A stretch of DNA of 64,000 nucleotides from positions 98,890 to 162,889 of the forward strand of contig NZ_QOHO01000012.1 in assembly GCF_003432035.1 (NCBI RefSeq), in the 5' to 3' direction. Of the stretch, positions 1 through 7,829 are shown one piece after another. Both the position numbers and the translations under genes were made by a program. The notes beneath the pieces were generated by a model that saw nothing but the letters and a program-made list of their open reading frames with translations, did not search any database and was not told the origin of the DNA. This stretch comes from Lacrimispora amygdalina (GTDB lineage Bacteria > Bacillota > Clostridia > Lachnospirales > Lachnospiraceae). Each line of letters starts with the position of its first letter. Position 1 is the stretch's first letter.

Positions 1-1
1 G

Positions 2-1072
2 GATGCAGATGAGTATTATTCAGCGGAAAGTACTACAAAGTTAATTCCCATCCTGGAGCAAATAGAAAATGGTATCTATGAAGCCAAAAGACCTCATGCA
101 GTGAGGAGTTCATTGTTGAATTTGGATGATAAGGGACAGGTTTTTTCAACTGGGATACAAGACAGAATATTTTGCAATATGCCTACATTGCGTTATCAGA
201 ATCGAATACATGAATCGTTATATATTTCAGATGGTAGTGAAATGCTTGTCGTAGACGCATCAAGAGAGCTGATTATTTACCATACTGGTTATACAAAACA
301 AATTTATCAAGAAACCGGCAAACTAGAACGAAATGTTCGAATGCTTCGAAGCGAAGTAGCGGAGCACTCTGATGATTATAATGCATGGTCTTATTTAGGG
401 GATTCTCTGTTTGCGATGGAATCTTATGACGAAGCAGAAGAGGCTTATTTACATGTAATAGCCAATGGGGACAGAGTCCTTTCGGAGGGAAGAAAGGAAG
501 CAGTATTCTGCAATTATTTTAAGTTGAAATATCTAAATGATTCGGGGATAGAAGAAGAACTTTGTGATATTTATGAGAAAGCAAAAGCCATTGGGTGTAC
601 ATCTCCGGATTTGGAATGTTGGTTTGGTTACTGGTACTATAAAAAAGAGGATAAAAAGAAAGCTGTTTTATATTTTGAAAGAGCACTGCAATTACTTGAT
701 CAATACCATGGAACTAGTTTTTTAGATATATCTGGTGCATTAATTGAAATATACCAAATTCTGTTTTATATATATAGGGAATTTGGACAGGTTTCTGAAA
801 TGATAAGGTATGGTGTATTGGCGCTAAGGATGGATTTGTACTTAATGCCGATACTTAAAGATATTATTTGTCTTTTAAAGACTGAAAAGGGAGAAATCCT
901 TACTGGAGAGTCAACTTTTAATTTTCTTTTAAAATTATATAATCCAACTTCGCTGAAAAATAAGTTGTTTTTGTTGAAAGCAGCGGAATTAGCAGATTTT
1001 TCTGCATTGGAAAGACGGATTTATGGATTGTTCTCAGTAGAAGAAAAAAGTATACTGGATAATAGTCAATAG
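2..1072 (+). CDS. Glycosyltransferase family 2 with TPR tail (5' partial)
   Basis: The frame is open from base 2, so the gene begins outside the window and only its C-terminal part is present; the ATG at 101 is internal. The retained end of the GT2 domain shows 'RIFCNMP' and 'RYQNRIHESL', a pattern seen after the catalytic core of GT2 enzymes that carry TPR repeats, followed by 'ELIIYHTGY'. About 200 residues of helical TPR-like sequence follow ('DDYNAWSYLGDSLFAMESY', 'CWFGYWYYKKEDKKKAVLYF'). The catalytic DXD lies outside the window. It stands 0.2 kb before further GT2 genes and probably adds a sugar to the same glycan. Family assignment is by pattern recognition; substrate unknown. Confidence 0.7.
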   Translation, partial: DADEYYSAESTTKLIPILEQIENGIYEAKRPHAVRSSLLNLDDKGQVFSTGIQDRIFCNMPTLRYQNRIHESLYISDGSEMLVVDASRELIIYHTGYTKQIYQETGKLERNVRMLRSEVAEHSDDYNAWSYLGDSLFAMESYDEAEEAYLHVIANGDRVLSEGRKEAVFCNYFKLKYLNDSGIEEELCDIYEKAKAIGCTSPDLECWFGYWYYKKEDKKKAVLYFERALQLLDQYHGTSFLDISGALIEIYQILFYIYREFGQVSEMIRYGVLALRMDLYLMPILKDIICLLKTEKGEILTGESTFNFLLKLYNPTSLKNKLFLLKAAELADFSALERRIYGLFSVEEKSILDNSQ

Positions 1073-1274
1073 GAAAGAGCCTTTGGTTTTTAAGGTGATG
1101 AATATTAAGAAAATATCAATATATGTCGAAATATATTTTGCAATAAAGGATAAGGTCGACGTAGAAAGTGTTTTTATGTACATATGGGATTGGGTTTGTT
1201 ATAAAAATTTAATGATGATGATAAATTAGTTCATTGTAAATAAATGGCAATTTGCCATGGGAGGTGTGGCGAGA

Positions 1275-2201
1275 TTGAAGATTTCCGTGATTATGCTTAC
1301 ATATAACCGGGGAAAGTTGGTTAGCAGAGCTATAGAGAGTATATTAAATCAGACCTTTCGTGATTTTGAGTTTATAATTGTCGATAATGGCTCTACGGAT
1401 CTAAGCGGTGTAATAGCTGATTCATATGCTGCCAAAGACAGCCGTATTCGAGTCATTCATAGGGAACGTGGTAATATTGGTTCCGGACGCAATACGGGCC
1501 TCGATATTGCAAATGGTGAATGGATTGCTTTTGTTGACGATGATGATTGGTGTGAGCCAGATTTCCTTGAATTTCTGATAGATTTGGCCATGGAAAATAA
1601 TGCTGATATAGCAATTTGCGGGGCAGAAAAGGAGGAAAATGGTCGACATTCACTTATTGGCATTGAGGAAAAGGTTGTGCTTAATGCTGAAGAGGCAATA
1701 ATTGAATTAATGTGGCGTAAACGTTTTAATAACGGATTTCCTACAAAGCTGTTTAAAAGTTCCCTGCTATCAGAACTTCGTTTTCCAGAAACCGGGCTTT
1801 ATGATGATATTCACTTAATGTATAAGGCGATAGCAGCTGCAAATTCTATAGTTTCATATGGAATAGTAAAATATCATGTTTATCGTCATGAGGGAAATAA
1901 TTCTGCTGCAACTTCACAAGACAGAATGATTACTTCACAGTACCTTTGTGATTACCGCGCAGCTTATCGTGAACGGACAATTTGGCTCTGTGAACGATTC
2001 CCGTCTAACACTTATTATTGGTGTTATTTTGAATGGTCATTTATGATCTCTATGGTGAATAAAATCATTAAAAATGACCTTACGGGTTGTACAATTCACC
2101 TTAACGAAATGCAACAGGAGCTTTCGAGACATCGTGAAAAATTTATAAATGCGCCATGGATACTTGAATATGAAAGAGAGTGGGTATGCAAATATGCGTA
2201 A
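1275..2201 (+). CDS. Glycosyltransferase family 2
   Basis: A GT-A fold glycosyltransferase: the N-terminus 'KISVIMLTYNRGKLVSRAIE' is the nucleotide-binding beta-alpha-beta start of GT2, 'IIVDNGSTD' is the second conserved strand, and 'AFVDDDDWCEPDFLE' carries the metal-binding acidic cluster. The C-terminal third is aromatic and unconserved, as is usual for the acceptor side. Start choice: GGGAGGTG at 1259-1266 lies 8 bases before TTG 1275, whereas the in-frame ATG at 1257 overlaps that site, so TTG is preferred. It overlaps the following acyltransferase by 8 bases, implying translational coupling. Sugar donor and acceptor cannot be read from sequence. Confidence 0.85.
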   Translation: MKISVIMLTYNRGKLVSRAIESILNQTFRDFEFIIVDNGSTDLSGVIADSYAAKDSRIRVIHRERGNIGSGRNTGLDIANGEWIAFVDDDDWCEPDFLEFLIDLAMENNADIAICGAEKEENGRHSLIGIEEKVVLNAEEAIIELMWRKRFNNGFPTKLFKSSLLSELRFPETGLYDDIHLMYKAIAAANSIVSYGIVKYHVYRHEGNNSAATSQDRMITSQYLCDYRAAYRERTIWLCERFPSNTYYWCYFEWSFMISMVNKIIKNDLTGCTIHLNEMQQELSRHREKFINAPWILEYEREWVCKYA

Positions 2202-3015
2202 ACTCGCAGAACAACTGATACAAAAGGCAAACGGTAGAAAAATCGTTGTAATTGGTGCAGGGACATTTACTTCTGTTAATATGCGTTTGTTAATAGAACT
2301 TGGAATTGAAATAAGCTTTTTTGTTGATGCAGATTACAGTAATCGGAAATTTTTTGAATATCAGACTGGTTTTAAGGTAATGCCGTATTGTTCGATTAAT
2401 CGTGATGAGCATTATGCTTTTATATTTCAGATAACCGATAGTGTAGTGAGTTCAATAATTTCTGAGTTAAAAGAAATTGGATATAAAGAACAGGATTATT
2501 CCTCATGGACGGAACTCTCTAATCGTAATTTAGTATATAAAAATATGACTATTGGTAAAAGGGTAAGTTCGTACGATGCTATTTTGGGCTGGAGTTCATT
2601 GGTAAACTCTATTGGGCATTATTCATCAATAAATCGCACTGTTCAAGTCGTAGCTGACCATAATATACAACATCTTACAATTTCTTCCTGCATGAGTGCT
2701 GCTCCTCCTGCAATGACACACAGCTTAACAATAGGAAATGATGTCTGGATAGGCGCAAATGTGATTATTAACGCTTCACGAGTAAAAAGCATTGGTAATG
2801 GAGCTATCATTGGTTCTGGAGCAGTTGTGCTTGAAGATGTTCCAGCTTATGCAGTTGTAGCAGGAGTACCGGGAAAAGTAAAGAAGTATCGTTTTAGCAA
2901 ACCCCAAATCGATATACTCCAACGAGTGAGATGGTGGGACTGGGATGAACTTACGTTAAAAGCAAACTCAGACTGTTTTACTGATATCAATATATTTTTT
3001 GAAAGATTTTGTTAG
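2194..3015 (+). CDS. Hexapeptide-repeat acyltransferase with Rossmann-like N-terminus
   Basis: Predicted O- or N-acetyltransferase of the left-handed beta-helix type. Residues about 14-120 start with a nucleotide-binding pattern 'IVVIGAGTF', like the PglD/NeuD N-terminal domain. Residues about 130-240 hold the hexapeptide repeats, ending in the CatB-like stretch 'IGNDVWIGANVIINASRV' and 'AVVAGVPGKVKKYRF'. The C-terminus 'VRWWDWD' also recalls CatB-type acetyltransferases. Earlier in-frame ATGs (2149, 2170) lie inside the upstream GT2 gene; ATG 2194 gives an 8-base overlap with its stop and fits operon organisation. Likely decorates a sugar made or transferred by the neighbouring enzymes; the exact acceptor is unknown. 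Confidence 0.8.
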   Translation: MRKLAEQLIQKANGRKIVVIGAGTFTSVNMRLLIELGIEISFFVDADYSNRKFFEYQTGFKVMPYCSINRDEHYAFIFQITDSVVSSIISELKEIGYKEQDYSSWTELSNRNLVYKNMTIGKRVSSYDAILGWSSLVNSIGHYSSINRTVQVVADHNIQHLTISSCMSAAPPAMTHSLTIGNDVWIGANVIINASRVKSIGNGAIIGSGAVVLEDVPAYAVVAGVPGKVKKYRFSKPQIDILQRVRWWDWDELTLKANSDCFTDINIFFERFC

Positions 3016-3065
3016 CTGACTAACAAGTTCAGTTGGTTGAAGCGTGAAATGGAGGATTATTTATA

Positions 3066-4100
3066 ATGGCACAAATCAGTAACATTTATCATAAGAAGCG
3101 GGTTCAGCTTTGGACCGTAATACCACTGGACACTCCATTTGTAATTGAAGTGGAACCTGTAAGTTATTGCAATATTAAATGTAAGTACTGCCTGCATTCG
3201 CTTCCAAAGAAAGAAATATTAGACAGTGGTCATAAGTTTGAGTATATGAGCGATGAATTATTTGATCTCATGTTAAAACAAATTAATGAGTTCCCCAATC
3301 GGATAAAACAAATTGGGTTTGCTGGGATGGGAGAACCATTATTACATAAAAAACTGCCTTTTATGATTGAAAAGTTAAAAAAGTATGCGGGTATTCAAAG
3401 AATAACAATAACAACAAATGGTATTGCGTTGTCTCATCAACTTACAGATGATTTAATAAACGCGGGATTAGACCATATTAAGATTTCAGTCAACGGAATT
3501 TCAGAAGAGGATTTTAGAAAAAATTGTGCAGCGGAAGTTGATTTTGATAAGTATCTTGAACAAATTGAATATTTTTACCATCACAAAGGCGGAGCCGAAA
3601 TCGCCTGTAAAACTATGGATACTTGTATTGGTGAAGATGAAAATGTTTTTTATGAAATGTTTAAAAATATTTGTGATACTATGAGTATTGAAAAAACAAT
3701 CAAGGTTTTTCATGAAGTTTCATACGACAATATGATAAGTGATGATAATAAAGTGTTAAGTCGATATGATATGCGGAATGAAGAGGTGAGAGTTTGCGCT
3801 TCACCATTTTTTAGATTCGCAGTGAAGGCAGATGGTCAGGTATCTGCATGCAGGTTATATAATGGTTTGACTTTTCCTGACTTTAATATTAAAAACAGGA
3901 GTCTTTTCGATATATGGAATAGTGAGGAACGTCACAATATGCTGTTAGGTGTGTTAAAAGAAAAAACCGATGGGTTAAATTCCTATTGCAAAGACTGCAC
4001 ATTAAAAGATGATTTTGCTTTTGAATCGGATTTGTTAGACGATCATGCAGAAGAATTATATAATAAATTAATTCGCGCGTGGGAGGAGAGAAATTTATGA
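3066..4100 (+). CDS. Radical SAM/SPASM-type enzyme
   Basis: Radical S-adenosylmethionine enzyme of 344 residues. 'VEPVSYCNIKCKYCLHS' gives the CxxxCxxC site for the [4Fe-4S] cluster near residue 36, preceded by the typical 'hydrophobic-E-hydrophobic' strand. 'GFAGMGEPLLHK' is the GGEP-type SAM-binding loop and 'TITTNGI' the next strand. A C-terminal cysteine set ('VCASPFFRFAVKADGQVSAC', 'YCKDC') looks like a SPASM/twitch auxiliary-cluster domain. RBS GGAGG about 3051-3055 supports ATG 3066. The stop overlaps the next gene in an ATGA junction. SPASM enzymes modify peptides or carbohydrates; the setting among sugar genes favours a glycan or a modified surface protein, but the reaction cannot be stated. 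Confidence 0.88.
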   Translation: MAQISNIYHKKRVQLWTVIPLDTPFVIEVEPVSYCNIKCKYCLHSLPKKEILDSGHKFEYMSDELFDLMLKQINEFPNRIKQIGFAGMGEPLLHKKLPFMIEKLKKYAGIQRITITTNGIALSHQLTDDLINAGLDHIKISVNGISEEDFRKNCAAEVDFDKYLEQIEYFYHHKGGAEIACKTMDTCIGEDENVFYEMFKNICDTMSIEKTIKVFHEVSYDNMISDDNKVLSRYDMRNEEVRVCASPFFRFAVKADGQVSACRLYNGLTFPDFNIKNRSLFDIWNSEERHNMLLGVLKEKTDGLNSYCKDCTLKDDFAFESDLLDDHAEELYNKLIRAWEERNL

Positions 4101-5215
4101 AACAAAGATTCCTCATATATGGTCATGGAGGTTGTTATAACCATGGTGGAGAAGCATTAGCGCTGTGCGGAATAGAGGTTTTGCGCGAACGTTTTCCAGA
4201 TTGTCACATTATAGTTTCTTCACATAATCCGGATCAAGACCATGAATTCCATCTGCCTGCTGATGAAGTAGTAGGGCGTGATGAGACTTATTTGTCTTCT
4301 GAAATCAGTTCTAAATATTCGATTGAGAATAATGACAAAATATATAAGTCAACAATAGATCGAATAACTTCAGATACAATTTGTATTCATCTTGGTGGTG
4401 ATAATTATTGCTATTCTAATTGGATGAGATACGCCAATATTCACTATAGGGCTATTGAAAAAGGTGCTAAAAGTATATTATGGAGTTGTTCAGTAGATCC
4501 GGATAAAATAGATAAGGATATGCTTGAAGCATTAAGAACGCATCATTTAATTACTGCAAGAGAAGATGTAACTTATAAAGCATTAATAGAACGTGGAATA
4601 AAACAAGTCGTAAAAGTATCCGACATCGCGTTTCGGCTTGCGCCGAGTGCAGTTCCATTTGAACTTGACAATTATGTCAGTATAACATTTGGTCCGCTTG
4701 CTGCAAAAAAAGAAAAGGTTAGTGGAATAGCTTTACACTGTTTTCAGAATTTAGTGGATTACATACTTGCTGAAACGGACCTGAATATAGCTTTAGTACC
4801 CCACGTTATTTGTAAAACAGATAGTGATATTGAAATGATGTCACAGATTAATACACATAATTCACCACGTATTCGCCTTATATCTGAACGTTATTCAGCA
4901 TCGCAGTTAAAATACATTATCGGTGGTGCGAGATTTTCTGTTACACTTCGGACTCACGCGTCCATTGCCGCATATTCATCCTATGTTCCAACGTTAGTAA
5001 TAGGTTATTCTGTTAAATCTAAGGGGATAGCCAAAGATTTAGATTTATCGGAATACGTACTACCAGTTAAAGAATTACGAAGGGATTTTGATATAGTAAA
5101 TGCTTTTAAAAAACTTGTTGATGATGAAAATGTCATAAAAAATAAGTTACTTCAAAATATTCCACAATACGTAAAAAACTCAATTACAGAAGAATCGTTT
5201 GATTTTAATAGTTAG
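4097..5215 (+). CDS. Polysaccharide pyruvyltransferase-like protein
   Basis: Resembles the polysaccharide pyruvyl transferase family (PF04230; CsaB/WcaK type), which adds a ketal pyruvate from PEP to sugars. Seen: 'YGHGGCYNHGGEALALCGI' at the N-terminus (the glycine- and asparagine-rich opening 'GyGNiGDEAil' of the family), 'IHLGGDNYC' in the middle, and near the end 'FSVTLRTHASIAAYSSYVP', the conserved R-x-H-x4-A element, followed by 'VIGYSVKSKGIAKDL'. The GTG at 4079 lies before the SD sequence GGGAGGAGAG (4081-4090); ATG 4097 follows it and overlaps the radical SAM stop by 4 bases. Pyruvylation is the family inference; some family members have other roles. Confidence 0.8.
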   Translation: MKQRFLIYGHGGCYNHGGEALALCGIEVLRERFPDCHIIVSSHNPDQDHEFHLPADEVVGRDETYLSSEISSKYSIENNDKIYKSTIDRITSDTICIHLGGDNYCYSNWMRYANIHYRAIEKGAKSILWSCSVDPDKIDKDMLEALRTHHLITAREDVTYKALIERGIKQVVKVSDIAFRLAPSAVPFELDNYVSITFGPLAAKKEKVSGIALHCFQNLVDYILAETDLNIALVPHVICKTDSDIEMMSQINTHNSPRIRLISERYSASQLKYIIGGARFSVTLRTHASIAAYSSYVPTLVIGYSVKSKGIAKDLDLSEYVLPVKELRRDFDIVNAFKKLVDDENVIKNKLLQNIPQYVKNSITEESFDFNS

Positions 5216-5225
5216 GTAGGAGATA

Positions 5226-6473
5226 ATGAGCCGTATTTACATTCAAACAATCGCATATAACGCACAATCAACAATTCACCGTTGTGTAAAAAGTATATTG
5301 AATCAGACTTACAGAGGGGATATAACCTGGGATATATTAGACAATGGTAGCAATGATGACACATTACAGATCCTGCTTAAGTATGCGGAACAAAATCCTC
5401 AGTTGAATATATATCATATTGATAAGAATTGCAGTCCTAACGATGATAAAGAACATGCTATTTGGGATAGATTTTACCGAAGAACCGGACTTGACATTTG
5501 CGATGATAATTATTTTTGTTTATTAGATAGTGATGATGAGTATAAATGTGACTTTATTGAAAAAGCACTTTATTTTATGAACGAAAATAGTCTGGATATA
5601 GTTGCGGTTGGAAGTGATTTTATAAACTCAAAAACGAATACTATTGGGGGGATTAGAAAAATCCAACAGAATTTAGTTTTATCAGATGCAAAAGCATATA
5701 GTGAATATTTTTCGGAGTATCATCAGTTCTTCCGGACGGTTTGGGGAAAGTTATATAAGATGTCTCTTTTAAAAGATTATTTACGAAACGATATGTTAAG
5801 TTACGGTAATGATACATGGTTTGCTTTTTACACTATGGCTCAAGCTGAACGCGTTGGAATCCTTGCCGAATCTTTGCATAAATACTATATTTCACCTAAA
5901 TCTGTATCATATAAATGGGACTCAAAACGCATAGATTCTGATGTTATCCTTCATAAAATGGCAAATGATTTTCTAATGAATAGATGTGGAATTGTTACAT
6001 CTCATAATGAAGAATTTTTGTTATTGGTTTATATGAATGCAATTAAGGATACGCTGAATGTGTTATTGAATTCAGATGTTTCAGATGAGGAGAAACTCGT
6101 TAATGTTCTTAATATCTTTTCACATCAATACACAAAGCAACTTGCAGCTCGCAATCAGCTCGGGGCATTGTGCGGTAGTATTTCTTTATTTACCGGACAG
6201 CGTAAAGACTTATTTAAGATTGTTATGGATTGGTTACTTGCACGTGAAGAAGTGCAGGATGAGCAAATGGAGCACTTTTGTCAGGTTGGCGAATTTATAT
6301 GTGCTGTGGTGGAGAATGCGAGTGGTTGGGTGTTTTTCAACAAAATATTAATAGAATATCTAATTGACATGGGGCGTGTAGACGATGCGAAAATTAAATT
6401 GTTCGATATTCTGGAATTGATACCCGATGACAATGAACTTTTATCTATGAAAGAAAAATTAGAGTCTAATTAA
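5226..6473 (+). CDS. Glycosyltransferase family 2 with helical C-terminal module
   Basis: Residues 1-230 are a GT2 domain: 'YIQTIAYNAQSTIHRCVKSI', 'WDILDNGSNDDT', and 'FCLLDSDDEYKCDFIE' with an intact acidic motif. Residues about 240-415 form an all-helical module ('WLLAREEVQDEQMEHFCQVG', 'LIEYLIDMGRVDDAKIKLF', TPR-like) that recurs in the protein at 7830-10229. The two are clearly paralogous over their full shared length, although this copy lacks the later Rossmann and radical SAM parts. RBS TAGGAG precedes ATG 5226. A 19-base sequence beginning at 6478 recurs after the paralogue. A sugar transferase is likely; specificity unknown. Confidence 0.82.
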   Translation: MSRIYIQTIAYNAQSTIHRCVKSILNQTYRGDITWDILDNGSNDDTLQILLKYAEQNPQLNIYHIDKNCSPNDDKEHAIWDRFYRRTGLDICDDNYFCLLDSDDEYKCDFIEKALYFMNENSLDIVAVGSDFINSKTNTIGGIRKIQQNLVLSDAKAYSEYFSEYHQFFRTVWGKLYKMSLLKDYLRNDMLSYGNDTWFAFYTMAQAERVGILAESLHKYYISPKSVSYKWDSKRIDSDVILHKMANDFLMNRCGIVTSHNEEFLLLVYMNAIKDTLNVLLNSDVSDEEKLVNVLNIFSHQYTKQLAARNQLGALCGSISLFTGQRKDLFKIVMDWLLAREEVQDEQMEHFCQVGEFICAVVENASGWVFFNKILIEYLIDMGRVDDAKIKLFDILELIPDDNELLSMKEKLESN

Positions 6474-6477
6474 GATG

Positions 6478-6496
6478 TAAGTGCTTCAAAAGATGG
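6478..6496 (+). repeat. 19-base direct repeat, copy 1
   Basis: TAAGTGCTTCAAAAGATGG occurs here and identically at 10250-10268. Each copy stands just downstream of one of the two paralogous GT2-containing genes, 4 and 20 bases after the respective stop codons. Similarity stops abruptly after the repeat. It may mark the end of an old duplication of gene plus tail, or an end of a mobile element. Confidence 0.7.
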
Positions 6497-7047
6497 CGTC
6501 ATTCCATATGCATTTTAAAAATGGTATTCTTCCACAATATGATTATCAACTGGTGTTACTGGAAGATACATTTGTTGAAGTCCTGGTCAATGATCCGTCA
6601 AAAGAAAAGAAAACTGGTGCAGCCAGCCGCGAAATAATCGTCAATTGGAAGGACTTTTCAATTTTTGTAAATGACGCACAACACATTCCATTCTTGGCAG
6701 AACTGATGCAAAAGCTGGTGAGAGAATGCTGAATCGTTTTACTGCTGTGCGGGCATATCTATCTTGCGATTGGAGCTACCGACTTTCATAAACAGATCAG
6801 CCGGAATGCGCGTAAGTGCAGGGAAGTTGTCCGCGATGAGGTTATCATAAGAATCTTGGGATATGGGATTGAAAAATTAGTGGATAAGGTTATCATAAGC
6901 ATGTATGCAGTTGAGCAAATGCGTGAGAGTGCAGGAAGAATGTATAAGTATGTATGTGTGTTTATGGCAGGAATCCAAACTTTGGTCGGGGCGGGTCCTG
7001 CCATCGCTGTTTTCTGGTATCAGGGGTATAATACCACAGGGAAGTAG
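6481..7047 (+). mobile_element. Decayed IS66-like fragment (tnpA end and tnpB start)
   Basis: An 83-codon open frame (6481-6732, ending 'LMQKLVREC') is followed by an ATGCTGA junction at 6726 that begins 'MLNRF', the layout of IS66 tnpA/tnpB. In another frame just after it reads 'IYLAIGATDFHKQI', close to the IS66 TnpB N-terminal signature 'VYLACGxTDxRKxI'. The match is split by a frame change and fades after about 20 residues; the remaining in-frame sequence to the stop at 7047 is not recognisable. No TnpC (the DDE transposase) or terminal repeats are seen. Interpretation: a dead remnant between two glycan genes. Assignment rests on short motifs only. Confidence 0.45.
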
Positions 7048-7104
7048 GATAAAACAATCTGCTGTGAAATACATCAGATAATCCCATTTTTATTTGACTG
7101 AAAG

Positions 7105-7571
7105 ATTTAAAATCAGAGGTGAGAATTTGCTTTGTTTACACAAAGGGAATCCATACGCAGATAAATTTAAGCATCATATGCCATTAAGGGATGCGCCCCC
7201 CGGCTTTTTCCGATGTGTTGATTAAATTCGTGATTTACTGACACTTTTTAGCACCAGTACTATGCTGATGAACTTTTACAGAGGTAGAGTCTATACTCAG
7301 ATTTTTATATTCAGCATCTTCATTTAGAGACTGAAAAATCTTCAATAATGTTCCATCATCACGCCATTTGCAAAAACGGCTATATACCGTTTTCCATGAG
7401 CCAAAGCGCTCTGGGAGGTCACGCCAGGCAGGGCCACTTCTTGCAAGCTATAGAATTGTATTAAACATAAGGTGATTATCTAATAGGAGGACGCCCTGTC
7501 TTTGCAGCTGGAAATAAATTTTGAATTTGTATCCATTGTTCTTCTGATATTTCAAAACGCTTTTGTGCCAT
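7105..7571 (-). pseudogene. Broken IS5-family (IS427-like) transposase
   Basis: Read on the minus strand from ATG 7571: 'MAQKRFEISEEQWIQIQNLF', then 'KTGRPPIR' and a stop. One frame over it continues 'DNHLMFNTIL', a stop, then 'LARSGPAWRDLPERFGSWKT' and 'VYSRFCKWRDDGTLLKIFQS', and 'LSIDSTSVKVHQHSTGAKK' with the first DDE aspartate. After another stop only a faint echo ('AYGFPL') persists. This is the DUF4096 plus DDE opening of IS5/IS427 transposases, with at least one frameshift and three stops and no C-terminal half. AGGGCGTATCTGAAAACT (minus strand, 7634-7651) could be the element's right end but no partner was found. Non-functional. Confidence 0.85.
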
Positions 7572-7829
7572 ATTAAAAATATCTAAGTTTTTTCTTTATA
7601 TTTTAACTAAAACTTGATCTTTGTTCAATTTATAGTTTTCAGATACGCCCTAGGCGAAAACTTGTCGAATTTGATATTAATGATATTACTGCGTTTTACT
7701 TCAAACATTGTAGACTGGTAAAGAATTTAAATATCTTATACCCAATTTTTTATTTAAGTTTGAAGGTTCATGCTGAGTCATAATAAGTATATCAGTTAGA
7801 AATAGCCTTTCTAGAAAGAGGAAAATGAA

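Noticed and set aside
6856..7047. 63-codon open frame as an independent gene
   Set aside because: It continues in frame from the IS66 TnpB-like fragment and shows no domain or RBS; treated as part of the remnant.
7634..7651. Terminal inverted repeat of the IS5-like element
   Set aside because: Sequence is plausible for an outer end, but no matching opposite end was found, so it is not annotated as a repeat.
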